Assembly: GCF_000308575.1 (NCBI RefSeq)
Contig: NZ_BAFZ01000061.1
Coordinates: 1 to 64,000, forward strand
Length of the DNA stretch: 64,000 nucleotides
Reading direction: 5' to 3'
DNA from: Nocardia exalbida NBRC 100660
GTDB taxonomy: Bacteria > Actinomycetota > Actinomycetes > Mycobacteriales > Mycobacteriaceae
A program made the position numbers and the translations under genes. How positions within the stretch are numbered: the stretch's first letter is position 1; each line of letters starts with the position of its first letter. Positions 43,251-51,354 of the stretch are shown here, piece after piece. The notes under the pieces are model-generated. The model was not told where the DNA came from, ran no database searches, and worked only from the letters and a program-made list of their open reading frames with translations.

Positions 43251-43473
43251 TACGCGGCCGTCTCAAGTGACGCGGACGGCTCCTCATCCCAGGGGTGAGA
43301 AGTGCGGTGGGGTTCATGCGCATGTCAGCCCGGAGCCGTTCTCGCCGACGGGGTTCGGCAATCGCATCGCCGGACGGGCTTTTCGAGAGGATGGGTTACT
43401 GTCCTGCGGGCCCGTGCGCCAGGCATCCAGTCGCCCGGGCGGTCGAGTCGTATTCCGGAATCGAGGCAAGCGA

Positions 43474-44646
43474 ATGAACCATAAGCTCTGGCTGCTCGGA
43501 CGGTCTGTCACGGTCGGTGCTCACATCATGGGGGAGAAGATCTTCCGGCCGAAGGCCCGGGACGTCGACGACGTCCCGGTGTCCGGCGAAACGGTGACAC
43601 CGCAGTGGCTGACGGCCGTCCTGTGCCGCCATGTCCCCGGTGCCGAGGTGCTCTCGTTCGAAACCTCCAACGGCAGCCGCGGTACGTCCACTCGCGTAGC
43701 GATACGCGTGGAGTACAACGACGCGGGCAAGCAGGCGAATTTGCCGACCGATCTCTTCGCGAAGACGACAACAGCCTTCTCGCAGCGGATTCTGCTCGGC
43801 GGCGGGATGATGATCGACGGTGAAACCCGTTTCTTCAGGGACTTCCGGCCGCAGGTCGATATCGAGGCTCCGTTCGGCTACTGGGGCGCCGCCGACGCCG
43901 GGTCGTGGCGTTCGATCGCGCTGATGGAAGACATCGCCTCGACCCGTGGTGCGCGGTTCATCGAGCCGAACGCCCCGATCGCCCGCGACCAGATCGAAGA
44001 TCTGGTGCGCAATCTCGCTCGGCTGCACCGCGCCTTCTGGATCCACCCTTCGATCACGGACCTCAAAACCACGACCGAAGCCCTCCAGGCGTATCTTGCC
44101 GCCATCGACATGAAGAAGCGTTGCGAGGTCGGACTGCGGCGGGCCGAGGAAGTGGTGCCCGAGGCGCTGCACGGGCAAGCGGATCGGCTGTGGGCCGGTG
44201 TCGAGCGAGCGATCGACAAGGCGACGAACGAGCTGCCCCCGACCCTGCTGCACGGTGACCCGCACATCGGCCAGACCTACCGAACCGATTCCGGGCGAAT
44301 GGGATTCGTCGACTGGCAGGTGGTGATGCGGGGCGGCTGGGCGCACGACTTCGCCTACACCGTCAACTCGGGATGCGAGCCCGAGGATCGCCGGGCCTGG
44401 GACCGCGAACTGCTGGCGGCCTACCTCGACGAACTCGGCCCCCTCGACGGCCGGGCCCCTGCCTTCGACGACGCGTGGCTGGCCTACCGGCAACAATCCA
44501 TGTTCGCCTACGCGGCGTGGGCGTTCACGATCGGCAGGGCGGTGTACCAGCCCGAGATGCAACCGGTGGAGACGTGCCTGACGCTGCTGAAGCGAATCAC
44601 CACGGCCATCGACGATCACGATTCGCTGGATGCGCTCGGAGTCTGA
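43474..44646 (+). CDS. Phosphotransferase (aminoglycoside phosphotransferase-like kinase fold)
   Basis: A 390-residue kinase-fold enzyme. The catalytic loop LLHGDPHIGQTY (Asp as base) and the metal-binding FVDWQ are near residues 255-280, and the N-lobe has DLFAKTTTAFSQ, likely with the ATP-contacting lysine. It resembles EcKinase/DUF1679-type phosphotransferases acting on small hydroxylated compounds. It is followed by a strong hairpin and then a P450-type gene 231 bp further on. The substrate is unknown; self-resistance or metabolite phosphorylation are both possible. Confidence 0.82.
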   Translation: MNHKLWLLGRSVTVGAHIMGEKIFRPKARDVDDVPVSGETVTPQWLTAVLCRHVPGAEVLSFETSNGSRGTSTRVAIRVEYNDAGKQANLPTDLFAKTTTAFSQRILLGGGMMIDGETRFFRDFRPQVDIEAPFGYWGAADAGSWRSIALMEDIASTRGARFIEPNAPIARDQIEDLVRNLARLHRAFWIHPSITDLKTTTEALQAYLAAIDMKKRCEVGLRRAEEVVPEALHGQADRLWAGVERAIDKATNELPPTLLHGDPHIGQTYRTDSGRMGFVDWQVVMRGGWAHDFAYTVNSGCEPEDRRAWDRELLAAYLDELGPLDGRAPAFDDAWLAYRQQSMFAYAAWAFTIGRAVYQPEMQPVETCLTLLKRITTAIDDHDSLDALGV

Positions 44647-44678
44647 TAGAACTCTGTCCCGCTGCCCATCGCTGTGTA

Positions 44679-44702
44679 GCGGCCGGACCGAAGTCCGGCC
44701 GC
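44679..44702 (+). terminator. Hairpin terminator after the phosphotransferase gene
   Basis: A 10-bp perfect GC stem (GCGGCCGGAC / GTCCGGCCGC) with a CGAA tetraloop starts 33 bases after the stop codon. An outer GTCCCGC/GCGGGAC pair could extend it. There is no U-run, so it is an unconventional terminator or attenuator. Confidence 0.65.
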
Positions 44703-44877
44703 GCGGGACCGAAAAACATTCTGGTCAGCACGTTTCTGTGCGCTGACGAGGCTGATTCGTGCGCGCTATACCATCGACCGGTTCCGACGTGGCCCCGGCG
44801 CCCCGCTCCTCGCTCGAGCGGTGGGCCGGAATATCAGCAATCGTGCAGTGCATACCGACAGTTTGGGAGTTTGCTTC

Positions 44878-46131
44878 TTGAGTACGCCGCAGTCCGAGGT
44901 TCCAGCTCCGTCGTGCCCGGTCGTGCACGGTTCGCCGATCGATTCGGACGACACACGGGTGCCCCTGTATTCGCCCGAGTTCGCCGCCGAGCCACACCGC
45001 GCCTACCGCGAAATGCGCCGCCAGTACGGGTCTTTGGCGCCGGTGGAGTTGGCGCCCGGCGTACCCGCCACCTTGGTGATCGGCTACGGCACCGCGGTGC
45101 GAATCCTCAACGATCCCGAGCATTTCCCCGCCGACCCACGCGCTTGGCAGAAGAACATCCCAGCCGACTGCCCCATTCTCCCGCTCCTGGAGTGGCGGCC
45201 GATGGCCAGTCGCAGCACCGGGTCCGACTTCACCCGCTACCGGGGAGCGATCACCGCGAGCATCGATGAGGTGGATCTGTACGCCCTCCACACCGTCGTC
45301 GAGGGACTGGCCGTTCCGCTGATCAACTCCTTCTGCCAGGACGGCAATGCCGACCTGATCCGCCAATACGTGTTCCCCCTCGTATTCGAGGTCGTGAACT
45401 ATTTGCTGGGCTGCCCGCCTGATATCGGCGGGCAAGTCGCCGCGGGTACCGCTGCCCTGCTCGAGGGTGTCGACGCCGAGAAGGGCAATCAGATGCTCGG
45501 GGAGGCGCTGATGAAACTGGTGGCACTCAAACGCGCCGAACCGCAACGCGACATCACCTCGGTCCTGCTCCAGCATTCCGCCCGGCTGGACGACGTGGAG
45601 GCGTCTCACCATGTGTCCCAGGTTTACGGAACCGGGATCGAGTTCGAGCTGAATCTGATCACCAACACCCTGCTGCTGATCCTCACCGACGAGCGCTTCG
45701 GCGACAGCTTCCTCGGCGGCAACCTGTCGTCTCGCGATGCCCTCGACGAGGTCTTGTTCAACGACCCGCCCCTGGCGAATTTGCTGATCACCTATCCCCG
45801 CCACCCGATCCTCATCGACGGCGTCTGGCTGCCCGCGCACCAGCCCGTCGTCATCAGCATGGCCGCGTGCAACAACGATCCCGCGATCCGTACCGGGGAC
45901 CTGACCGGCAATCGCTCCCACCTCGCCTGGGGCCTCGGCCCGCACGCCTGCCCGGCGCGATCCTTGGCCTATCTGATCGCGCAAGAGGCGATCGACCAAC
46001 TCCTCGACGCGCTGCCGGAGATCGAACTGAATCTGCCGGACCGGACACCGAACTGGCGGCCGGGTCCCTTCCACCGGGCATTGACCGAATTGCCGGTCAC
46101 CTTCCCGCCCACCGCTCCGCTGAACACCTGA
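44878..46131 (+). CDS. Cytochrome P450-fold protein without ExxR (CYP157-like)
   Basis: A 417-residue P450-like protein. The haem loop HLAWGLGPHACPARS keeps the ligand Cys358, but the K-helix motif ExxR reads EVLF (291-294), and the oxygen-activating acid/Thr pair of helix I is replaced in YGTGIEFELN. Streptomyces CYP157 proteins lack ExxR in the same way and usually accompany conservon genes, which are absent here. TTG 44878 has GGGAG eight bases upstream; a GTG at 44821 is the other option. It may be a haem-binding sensor or scaffold rather than a monooxygenase. Confidence 0.82.
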   Translation: MSTPQSEVPAPSCPVVHGSPIDSDDTRVPLYSPEFAAEPHRAYREMRRQYGSLAPVELAPGVPATLVIGYGTAVRILNDPEHFPADPRAWQKNIPADCPILPLLEWRPMASRSTGSDFTRYRGAITASIDEVDLYALHTVVEGLAVPLINSFCQDGNADLIRQYVFPLVFEVVNYLLGCPPDIGGQVAAGTAALLEGVDAEKGNQMLGEALMKLVALKRAEPQRDITSVLLQHSARLDDVEASHHVSQVYGTGIEFELNLITNTLLLILTDERFGDSFLGGNLSSRDALDEVLFNDPPLANLLITYPRHPILIDGVWLPAHQPVVISMAACNNDPAIRTGDLTGNRSHLAWGLGPHACPARSLAYLIAQEAIDQLLDALPEIELNLPDRTPNWRPGPFHRALTELPVTFPPTAPLNT

Positions 46132-46483
46132 CAGCTCCACCTACGGTTGTGTCGATCGAGTTTTCTCGGGGCGGAGCCGTGGCCGGGTGAGGGTCCCCGT
46201 CTGGTGCCGGTGACAATGTGGCACCGCACAGGCTGGGCAGCTTGTGGGGGCCGGTCACGGCGCCCGTAGCGTTAATCCATGTCTATACGTAGATATGCGC
46301 ATCTAACTATGTCCGGCAACGTCCTGTCCGTCCTACAGCAGTAGCGTTTGCGGACCGCAGGCGCATCCACCCCGCCGGGGACCCGACGCGCTTCGCCGGC
46401 GCCCAGGCGGGCCTGCCGCCCAGGGTCCTACCCACGATCGGAGGACTCGGCAAGATCACCTCGGCGTGGCAAGGCCCGGCCGG
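46132..46483. other. Intergenic region with small palindromes
   Basis: No gene is seen. A/T-rich bases at about 46280-46315 contain TCTATACGTAGA (4-4-4 inverted repeat) and GATATGCGCATC (near-palindrome), either of which could be an operator. The flanking genes converge here, so the element has no obvious target. The rest is GC-rich without structure I can name. Confidence 0.45.
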
Positions 46484-46675
46484 TCAGGCGCCACGGCCGG
46501 TCCGCTGCTGCAACTCGTCGATGAGCTGTGATGCCTCCGCCTTGGTCAGGCCCTCGGGCACCTCCTCACCGGCCTCCTGGGCCAGGGTGCGCAGGTAGGA
46601 GTCTTGCGGACCGGTCATCGGTTCGTCGCCGGTGGTCCACTGGTCCGGATCCTTTTCCGGTTTCGGCTGTACCAT
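46484..46675 (-). CDS. DUF3072 family small protein
   Basis: A 63-residue acidic protein with the family pattern DPDQWTTGDEPMTGPQDSYL, then EAGEEVPEGLTKAEASQLID, close to the whole length of DUF3072 proteins. It has no signal or membrane helix. It lies 61 bp downstream of the permease on the same strand and may share its transcript. Function is unknown; such proteins are common in actinomycetes and often stress-associated by context only. Confidence 0.85.
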   Translation of the reverse strand: MVQPKPEKDPDQWTTGDEPMTGPQDSYLRTLAQEAGEEVPEGLTKAEASQLIDELQQRTGRGA

Positions 46676-46736
46676 CGTCGCTCCTCACGCTCGGCAGAAC
46701 ATGTGTTCGACTCCTGTCTACCCGGGTCGTGGAGGT

Positions 46737-48098
46737 TCAATCACCGGAGGAACCGCCGCCGGGTCGGCGGTCCGTCGGTTCCGCGGGCTCGGTCTCGTCG
46801 TGCGGTTGGTGGGGTTCGACCGTTCCGCGCCATCGCCCGATCAGCCGCATCGCGTGGTAGATCACCAGCGCGGCGATGGCGCCGAGGGCGATGCCGCCGA
46901 AGTCGAGATCGCCTACTTTCCATGTGAAGTCGGCGATGCCGATGACCAGCGGTATGGCCGCGGTGAACTGGTTGATCGGTGTGCCGAAGTCCACCCGGTT
47001 GCTCACCCAGATGTGCACGCCGAGGATCCCGACCAGGCCGTAGAGCGCGGTCGTGACACCACCGAGCACCCCGGCCGGGATGGCTGCGATCACCGCTCCT
47101 ACCTTCGGTGAGAGGCTGAGCGCGATGGCGGCGGCGCCTGCCACCCAGTACGCGGCGGTCGAGTACACCTTCGTCGCCGCCATCACGCCGATGTTCTCCG
47201 CGTACGTGGTGGTCGCCGAGCCGCCGCCACTGCCGGCGAGGACTGTCGCGAGGCCGTCGGCCGCCAGCGCGCGGCCCATGCGCCGGTCGTAGTCGATACC
47301 GGTCATCGTGGTGATCGACTTGACGTGTCCGATGTTCTCCACCACGAGTACCAGCACCACCGGCAGGAACATCGGAATCACGGAGAGGTGGAAGCTCGGC
47401 GCGTGGAAGTCGGGCAGCCCCACCCATGCGGCGCGCCCGATGCCCGCCGTGTCGACCTCACCGCGCGCGAGCGCGAGCAGATAACCGAGCACGACACTGG
47501 CGACGATGGCCAGCCTGCCGAGCAGTCCGCGGAAGAGTACGAGACACGAGATCAGCAGGATGAGCACGACCGTGGCCGTGATCGGATCCTTCTCGAAGTT
47601 CGTTTCGGCGGTCGGCGCCAGGTTCAGCCCGATGAGGGCGACGATGGTCCCGGTGACCACCGGCGGCATCAGCGCCTCGATCCAGTGCGTGCCTGCGAAG
47701 TGCACCACCACGCCGATGACGATCAGTAGGGCGCCCACCACGACGATCCCGCCGAGGGCCGCACCCATGCCGTCGGAGGCGGTGGCCGCGAGGACCGGCG
47801 CGATGATCGCGAAACTGGAACCGAGATAGCTCGGCAGCCGGTTGCGGGTGATCACCAGGAACAGCAGGGTGCCGACCCCGGAGAAGAGCAACGTCGCCGA
47901 CGGCGGGAACCCGGTGAGGACCGGCACGAGGAAAGTGGCGCCGAACATCGCCACCACGTGCTGCAACCCGATCCCGATCGTGCGCGGCCACGTCAATCGC
48001 TCGCCGGGGGCGATCACACCGCCGGTGCCGACCTCGGTCCACCGGAACATCGGTCCTGTTCGCGTCTCGGGCGTCGTCATGGGAGCAGTGTGCGGCAT
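46737..48098 (-). CDS. Uracil/xanthine permease (NCS2 family)
   Basis: A 453-residue transporter with about 12-14 hydrophobic helices. NCS2 signatures are present: GLQHVVAMFGATFLVP at the N-terminus, VVENIGHVKSITTMTG near residue 250, and GGSATTTYAENIGVMAATKVYS near 295 where substrate-binding residues lie. The FG..P-type loop and N-terminal QH are typical of UraA-like proton symporters rather than xanthine-specific ones, but specificity is uncertain. An in-frame ATG at 48080 is an alternative start. The polar C-terminal tail is Glu/Pro-rich. Confidence 0.9.
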   Translation of the reverse strand: MPHTAPMTTPETRTGPMFRWTEVGTGGVIAPGERLTWPRTIGIGLQHVVAMFGATFLVPVLTGFPPSATLLFSGVGTLLFLVITRNRLPSYLGSSFAIIAPVLAATASDGMGAALGGIVVVGALLIVIGVVVHFAGTHWIEALMPPVVTGTIVALIGLNLAPTAETNFEKDPITATVVLILLISCLVLFRGLLGRLAIVASVVLGYLLALARGEVDTAGIGRAAWVGLPDFHAPSFHLSVIPMFLPVVLVLVVENIGHVKSITTMTGIDYDRRMGRALAADGLATVLAGSGGGSATTTYAENIGVMAATKVYSTAAYWVAGAAAIALSLSPKVGAVIAAIPAGVLGGVTTALYGLVGILGVHIWVSNRVDFGTPINQFTAAIPLVIGIADFTWKVGDLDFGGIALGAIAALVIYHAMRLIGRWRGTVEPHQPHDETEPAEPTDRRPGGGSSGD

Positions 48099-48211
48099 TC
48101 TCGGTCGTCACGCCGTGTTCGCTCACCGGACCTGCGGGCGCGGTTCGCCGTCGGCGCGCCGCGGTGGGTGGTGCGAAGGGAAGGCGGTCCAAGCCCCGCC
48201 TGATCTGCGCG

Positions 48212-48733
48212 TCGCGATCGAATGCACCGCGTTGAACGGTTGCCAGCCGCGATACGGCGACGTGTCCGGCTCACTCGCGGGTGGCCAGGGGAAATTCTCG
48301 GCGCCGATCCCGGCATCGCCAACCCGGCCGGCAACCGACGCAAGCCCTCGGTACGGAACCGCACCGGTTCGGGAGAGCCGTCGACCGGAGTCTCCGGGAC
48401 GGGACCGTCGCCGAACAGATCACAGCGTTGCCACGCGCGGGTGGCATCGAGGTCGGTCACCGATTCCAGTGCCGCGCAGTAGATGCGCCTGCCCAGGTTC
48501 TCCGCAGTCGGAGGCATGCCGATCGCCGGAAGTCGAGCAGATCACCGCTTAACAGCGAGTAATGGTGCGACACAGCGCATCCCGCCCGGCACACACCCTG
48601 GGGGATCCCGCTTTCTCGTCCGAGTCCAGGAAGACGTTCGCCGCCGTCTCCGGCTGCTGCTCGCCCAGCCAACGCACGAGGGCGACGGCTCGCACATTGT
48701 CCCGACTCGAATGACTCAGGAAGCCCGGGTCAT
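48212..48733 (-). pseudogene. Decayed N-terminal part of a TIR-domain nSTAND-type protein
   Basis: The start ATG (48731-48733) follows GGAGGTGGG, but one base is missing at codon 4: the first frame gives MTRAS then stop, while the shifted frame gives FLSHSSRDNVRAVALVRWLG...ANVFLD, a TIR-domain opening. After a scrambled ~100 bases comes AENLGRRIYCAALE and AWQRCDLFGDGP, then a further shift leading to ENFPWPPASEPD and YRGWQPFNAVH, the linker that precedes the nSTAND ATPase. At least three shifts and no ATPase remain. Known relatives are immune-type NLR-like proteins, often with WD40 ends. Confidence 0.72.
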
Positions 48734-48982
48734 CCCACCTCCGCCACGGAGAACTATTGGCCGTCAACACTATCCAGGCTGTGCGGTTACCCCACCGACT
48801 CGGTTCGCGTACAGCAGGCACCGGTCGAGCGTGGGTCGGGCAGTGGCACGGGGCTGTGGGCGGTCGCGCGATCACACCGTTGCCGTTGTGGCTCTGTCGT
48901 CGTTGTTTGGTCTCTTCTGACCAGGGAAAGTAATGGGAGATAACCGGTTCCGTAGCCGGGGCTCGAGTCAGGGAGGTCGCTA

Positions 48983-49150
48983 ATGCCCATCAAGTACCGT
49001 CAGCGTAGATCCTTCGGACCGCTGAAGTTCAATTTCACCCAATCGGGTCTGTCCTCGTGGGGTATCAAGATCGGCCCGTGGTCGTGGAACTCCCGCAGCA
49101 AGAAGAACAGTGTCGACCTGCCGGGTCCGCTGAGCTGGCGCCAGCGCTGA
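48983..49150 (+). CDS. DUF4236-like small protein
   Basis: A 55-residue basic protein beginning MPIKYRQRRSFGPLKFNFTQ, then SGLSSWGIKIGPWSWNSRS, and ending in PGPLSWRQR. The pattern of a short basic start followed by GP-L-x-x-N-x-x-x-SG-x-S-x-G-I-K-x-G is that of DUF4236. GGGAGG lies seven bases before the ATG. No membrane segment or partner is apparent. It is short, but ribosome site and family pattern support it as real. Confidence 0.75.
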   Translation: MPIKYRQRRSFGPLKFNFTQSGLSSWGIKIGPWSWNSRSKKNSVDLPGPLSWRQR

Positions 49151-49501
49151 GGGGATCGGCGAAAGCCGTTGACGGCTCACCGGTTCGAACCGGCCGAAGC
49201 CGCACCCAGACGAGACGCCTCCGCGCGAAAATGTTGGGTCGCAGGTCGCGCGGCCCTGCGCGGTCGGCGGCGTGAAACTCCGGCCTCGGTGCCGGGCCCG
49301 ATCGCCGTTGGCGACATCCTCCCGCGGCGAGGTTGTCTCTGGGCGCGAGCCGCAAGCGCGCTGCCGAGCGGCGCGGCCTCGACCCCTGGCGGAGGCGTGG
49401 TGCCTCTCCCGCGGCCGGGGTTCGCGTCGGCTCGACCGGTTCCCGCTGAGCTGCTGATCGTCCCGCGCTTGACCTTGACACTGTGACATGGTCTTCACTG
49501 G
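49151..49501. other. Intergenic region with a perfect 14-bp palindrome
   Basis: CCGGTTCGAACCGG (49180-49193) is perfectly self-complementary and 30 bases after the DUF4236 gene, so it may be part of a terminator or an operator. No credible gene is seen in the rest. TTGACACTGTGACAT near 49474 may be promoter DNA for the HEAT-repeat gene. Confidence 0.45.
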
Positions 49502-50197
49502 GTGCAGGAGGTGGTCCCCATCAATTCGGCACACAGGAACTCACACGACCCGCGGCTGCTCGAAGCATTGTCCGCCGGAGACTCGTCGACGCGGCTCCGG
49601 GCGGCGCTGGCGGTCGGCACGCACCCCGACAACGGCTTCGTCGACGCGCTCGTGGCACGGTGCGCGATCGAGCCCGACTTCTTCGTGCGCGACATGCTCA
49701 CCTGGGCGTTGACGCGCTTCCCAGCGGAGATCACGGTGCCCAGACTCCACGCGGAGCTGCGGTCCGAGCGCTCCCAGGCCCGAAGCCAGGCGTTGCATAC
49801 GCTGTCGAAGATCGGGGACCGGGATTCGTGGCCCGCGATCACCCGGTCGTTGCTGCACGACGCCGACGACGAGGTCGCGCGAAGTGCGTGGCGTGCCGCC
49901 GTCGTCCTCGTGCCCGCCGGGGAAGAGGAAGGTCTGGTCGCGGAACTGGCCGCACAACTCGGTCGCGGTGACCGGAATGTGCAACGGAGCCTCAGCCGGG
50001 CACTCGTCGCGCTCGGAGACGTGATCGAGCCCGCCCTGCGGACCGCACGGGCGAGTGCGGACCCGGCGGTGCGTGCGCATGCCCGCGCCACCCAGCAGCT
50101 CCTGGACGACCCGGATGCCGGTTTCGACCCGGCCGTCGACGAGGCGAAACGGATCGTCTCGCTCGGCCCGGAACGGGTCGAGGGAACAGCGTGCTGA
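49502..50197 (+). CDS. HEAT-repeat protein
   Basis: A 231-residue all-helical protein built of HEAT-type repeats, for example STRLRAALAVGTHPDNGFVD, VRDMLTWALTRFP, and RSQARSQALHTLSKIGDRDS. It has no catalytic motif. The GTG at 49502 is uncertain because AGGAGG at 49506-49511 lies just inside it, so a slightly later start is possible. It overlaps the following MerR-HEAT gene by 7 bases, so the two are translated together and may interact through their repeats. Confidence 0.78.
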   Translation: MQEVVPINSAHRNSHDPRLLEALSAGDSSTRLRAALAVGTHPDNGFVDALVARCAIEPDFFVRDMLTWALTRFPAEITVPRLHAELRSERSQARSQALHTLSKIGDRDSWPAITRSLLHDADDEVARSAWRAAVVLVPAGEEEGLVAELAAQLGRGDRNVQRSLSRALVALGDVIEPALRTARASADPAVRAHARATQQLLDDPDAGFDPAVDEAKRIVSLGPERVEGTAC

Positions 50198-51216
50198 TCG
50201 GCGAGGTGGCGCGCCGTTCCGGAGTGAGTACCCGGATGCTCAGGCACTACGACTCCCTCGGACTGGTGCGGCCGACCGGCCGCACCGTGGGGGGCTACCG
50301 CGAGTACTCCGCCGAGGACATCCGCCGGATCTTCCACGTGGAAAGTCTGCGGTCCCTGGGACTGTCGCTGCGGCAGATCGGATCCGCCATGGCGGATCCA
50401 GCCTTCACCCCGTCCGCGCTGGTCGGCGACCTCATCCGACGGACCGAGGAGCGATTGCGGCGCGAGCAGGAGCTGCTCGAGCGACTGCGTGCCGTCGACG
50501 CCTCGGCGCCCACCGGCTGGCAGGGCGTCCTGCGCATCGTCGAACTCCTGCACGGCCTGCACTCGCCCAGCGCTGCGCGCCGCCAGCAAACCGTCCTGGC
50601 CCCGCCCGAGGACGTGCCGGTTCCCCTCGAGTTGCTGGCTGAGGCGGTGCTCGCCGAATCCGATCCGAACGTCGCCGGCGCCCTGCGGTGGGCCTTGGCG
50701 CGGGCGGGCAGCGACGGTGTGGCGAGCGTGGCATCCGGCGTGTACTCCGAGAACGTCGACATCCGGCGGCGCGCGGTGCAGGCGATCGCCGAGATGTCCG
50801 GTGACGAAGCGACCTCGCTGCTCGCGGACGCCCTCGGGGACCCCGACGCGACAGTGCGCAGGCACGCGGCTCTGGCATCGGGTACACGTGGCGTGACCGC
50901 AGCCGTGCCCGCGCTGGTCGGCATGGTGGTCGAGGGTGCGAACGACGTCGAGGCGGCCGAGGTGCTCGGCGCACTGGCACTGGATCCGGAGTGCGCGGAC
51001 CGGATCATGAGCGCGCTGGCCGATGAACTCGCCGCACCCACCGCGGACTCCGCCGTGCGGATACGCCTGACTCAGGCCCTCGCCGAGATGCCGGGGACCG
51101 TCGCGCTGGGCATCCTGCGGCGAACGGCCCAGGACGATGATCGGGCGGTCGCCATGATCGCCGCGGCCCTCGCCGGAGTGCTCGAGAAGCGGACCACGAC
51201 CGGACCTGAGGCGTGA
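50191..51216 (+). CDS. MerR-type regulator fused to HEAT repeats
   Basis: A 341-residue protein. Residues 1-70 are a MerR winged helix (LIGEVARRSGVSTRMLRHYD, then YREYSAEDIRRIFHVESLRS), followed by the usual long dimerisation helix to about 105. The remaining ~220 residues are HEAT repeats (AVQAIAEMSGDEATSLLADA, ALASGTRGVTAAVPALVGM). HEAT repeats replace a small-molecule effector domain, so the input is probably a protein. It is coupled to the HEAT gene upstream, which may act as its partner. Confidence 0.85.
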   Translation: MLIGEVARRSGVSTRMLRHYDSLGLVRPTGRTVGGYREYSAEDIRRIFHVESLRSLGLSLRQIGSAMADPAFTPSALVGDLIRRTEERLRREQELLERLRAVDASAPTGWQGVLRIVELLHGLHSPSAARRQQTVLAPPEDVPVPLELLAEAVLAESDPNVAGALRWALARAGSDGVASVASGVYSENVDIRRRAVQAIAEMSGDEATSLLADALGDPDATVRRHAALASGTRGVTAAVPALVGMVVEGANDVEAAEVLGALALDPECADRIMSALADELAAPTADSAVRIRLTQALAEMPGTVALGILRRTAQDDDRAVAMIAAALAGVLEKRTTTGPEA

Positions 51217-51354
51217 CATCCGCGCTGTGGAACTCCTACGGCCGCCCGGTGACCACCAAGGCGCCCGCGCGGATCTTCGCCGACGAGGTCTGGCTCGACA
51301 CCTCAACGCCGCCCGGTACGCGACCGACGGTGAGCCCGTGGTCGGTCGCGAAAT

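Noticed and set aside
44679..44702. A tRNA or small RNA at the strong hairpin after the phosphotransferase gene
   Set aside because: Only one stem-loop is present, with no cloverleaf or CCA-like context.
46280..46315. Operator or attachment site in the A/T-rich patch near 46.3 kb
   Set aside because: The palindromes are short and lie between convergent genes with no target promoter, so I list them only within the intergenic note.
51213..51350. Possible short gene overlapping the MerR-HEAT stop by GTGA (V/MTSALWNSYGRPV...)
   Set aside because: The frame soon runs antisense to the sterol-desaturase-family gene and shows no family pattern. It may be a truncated remnant, but evidence is too thin.
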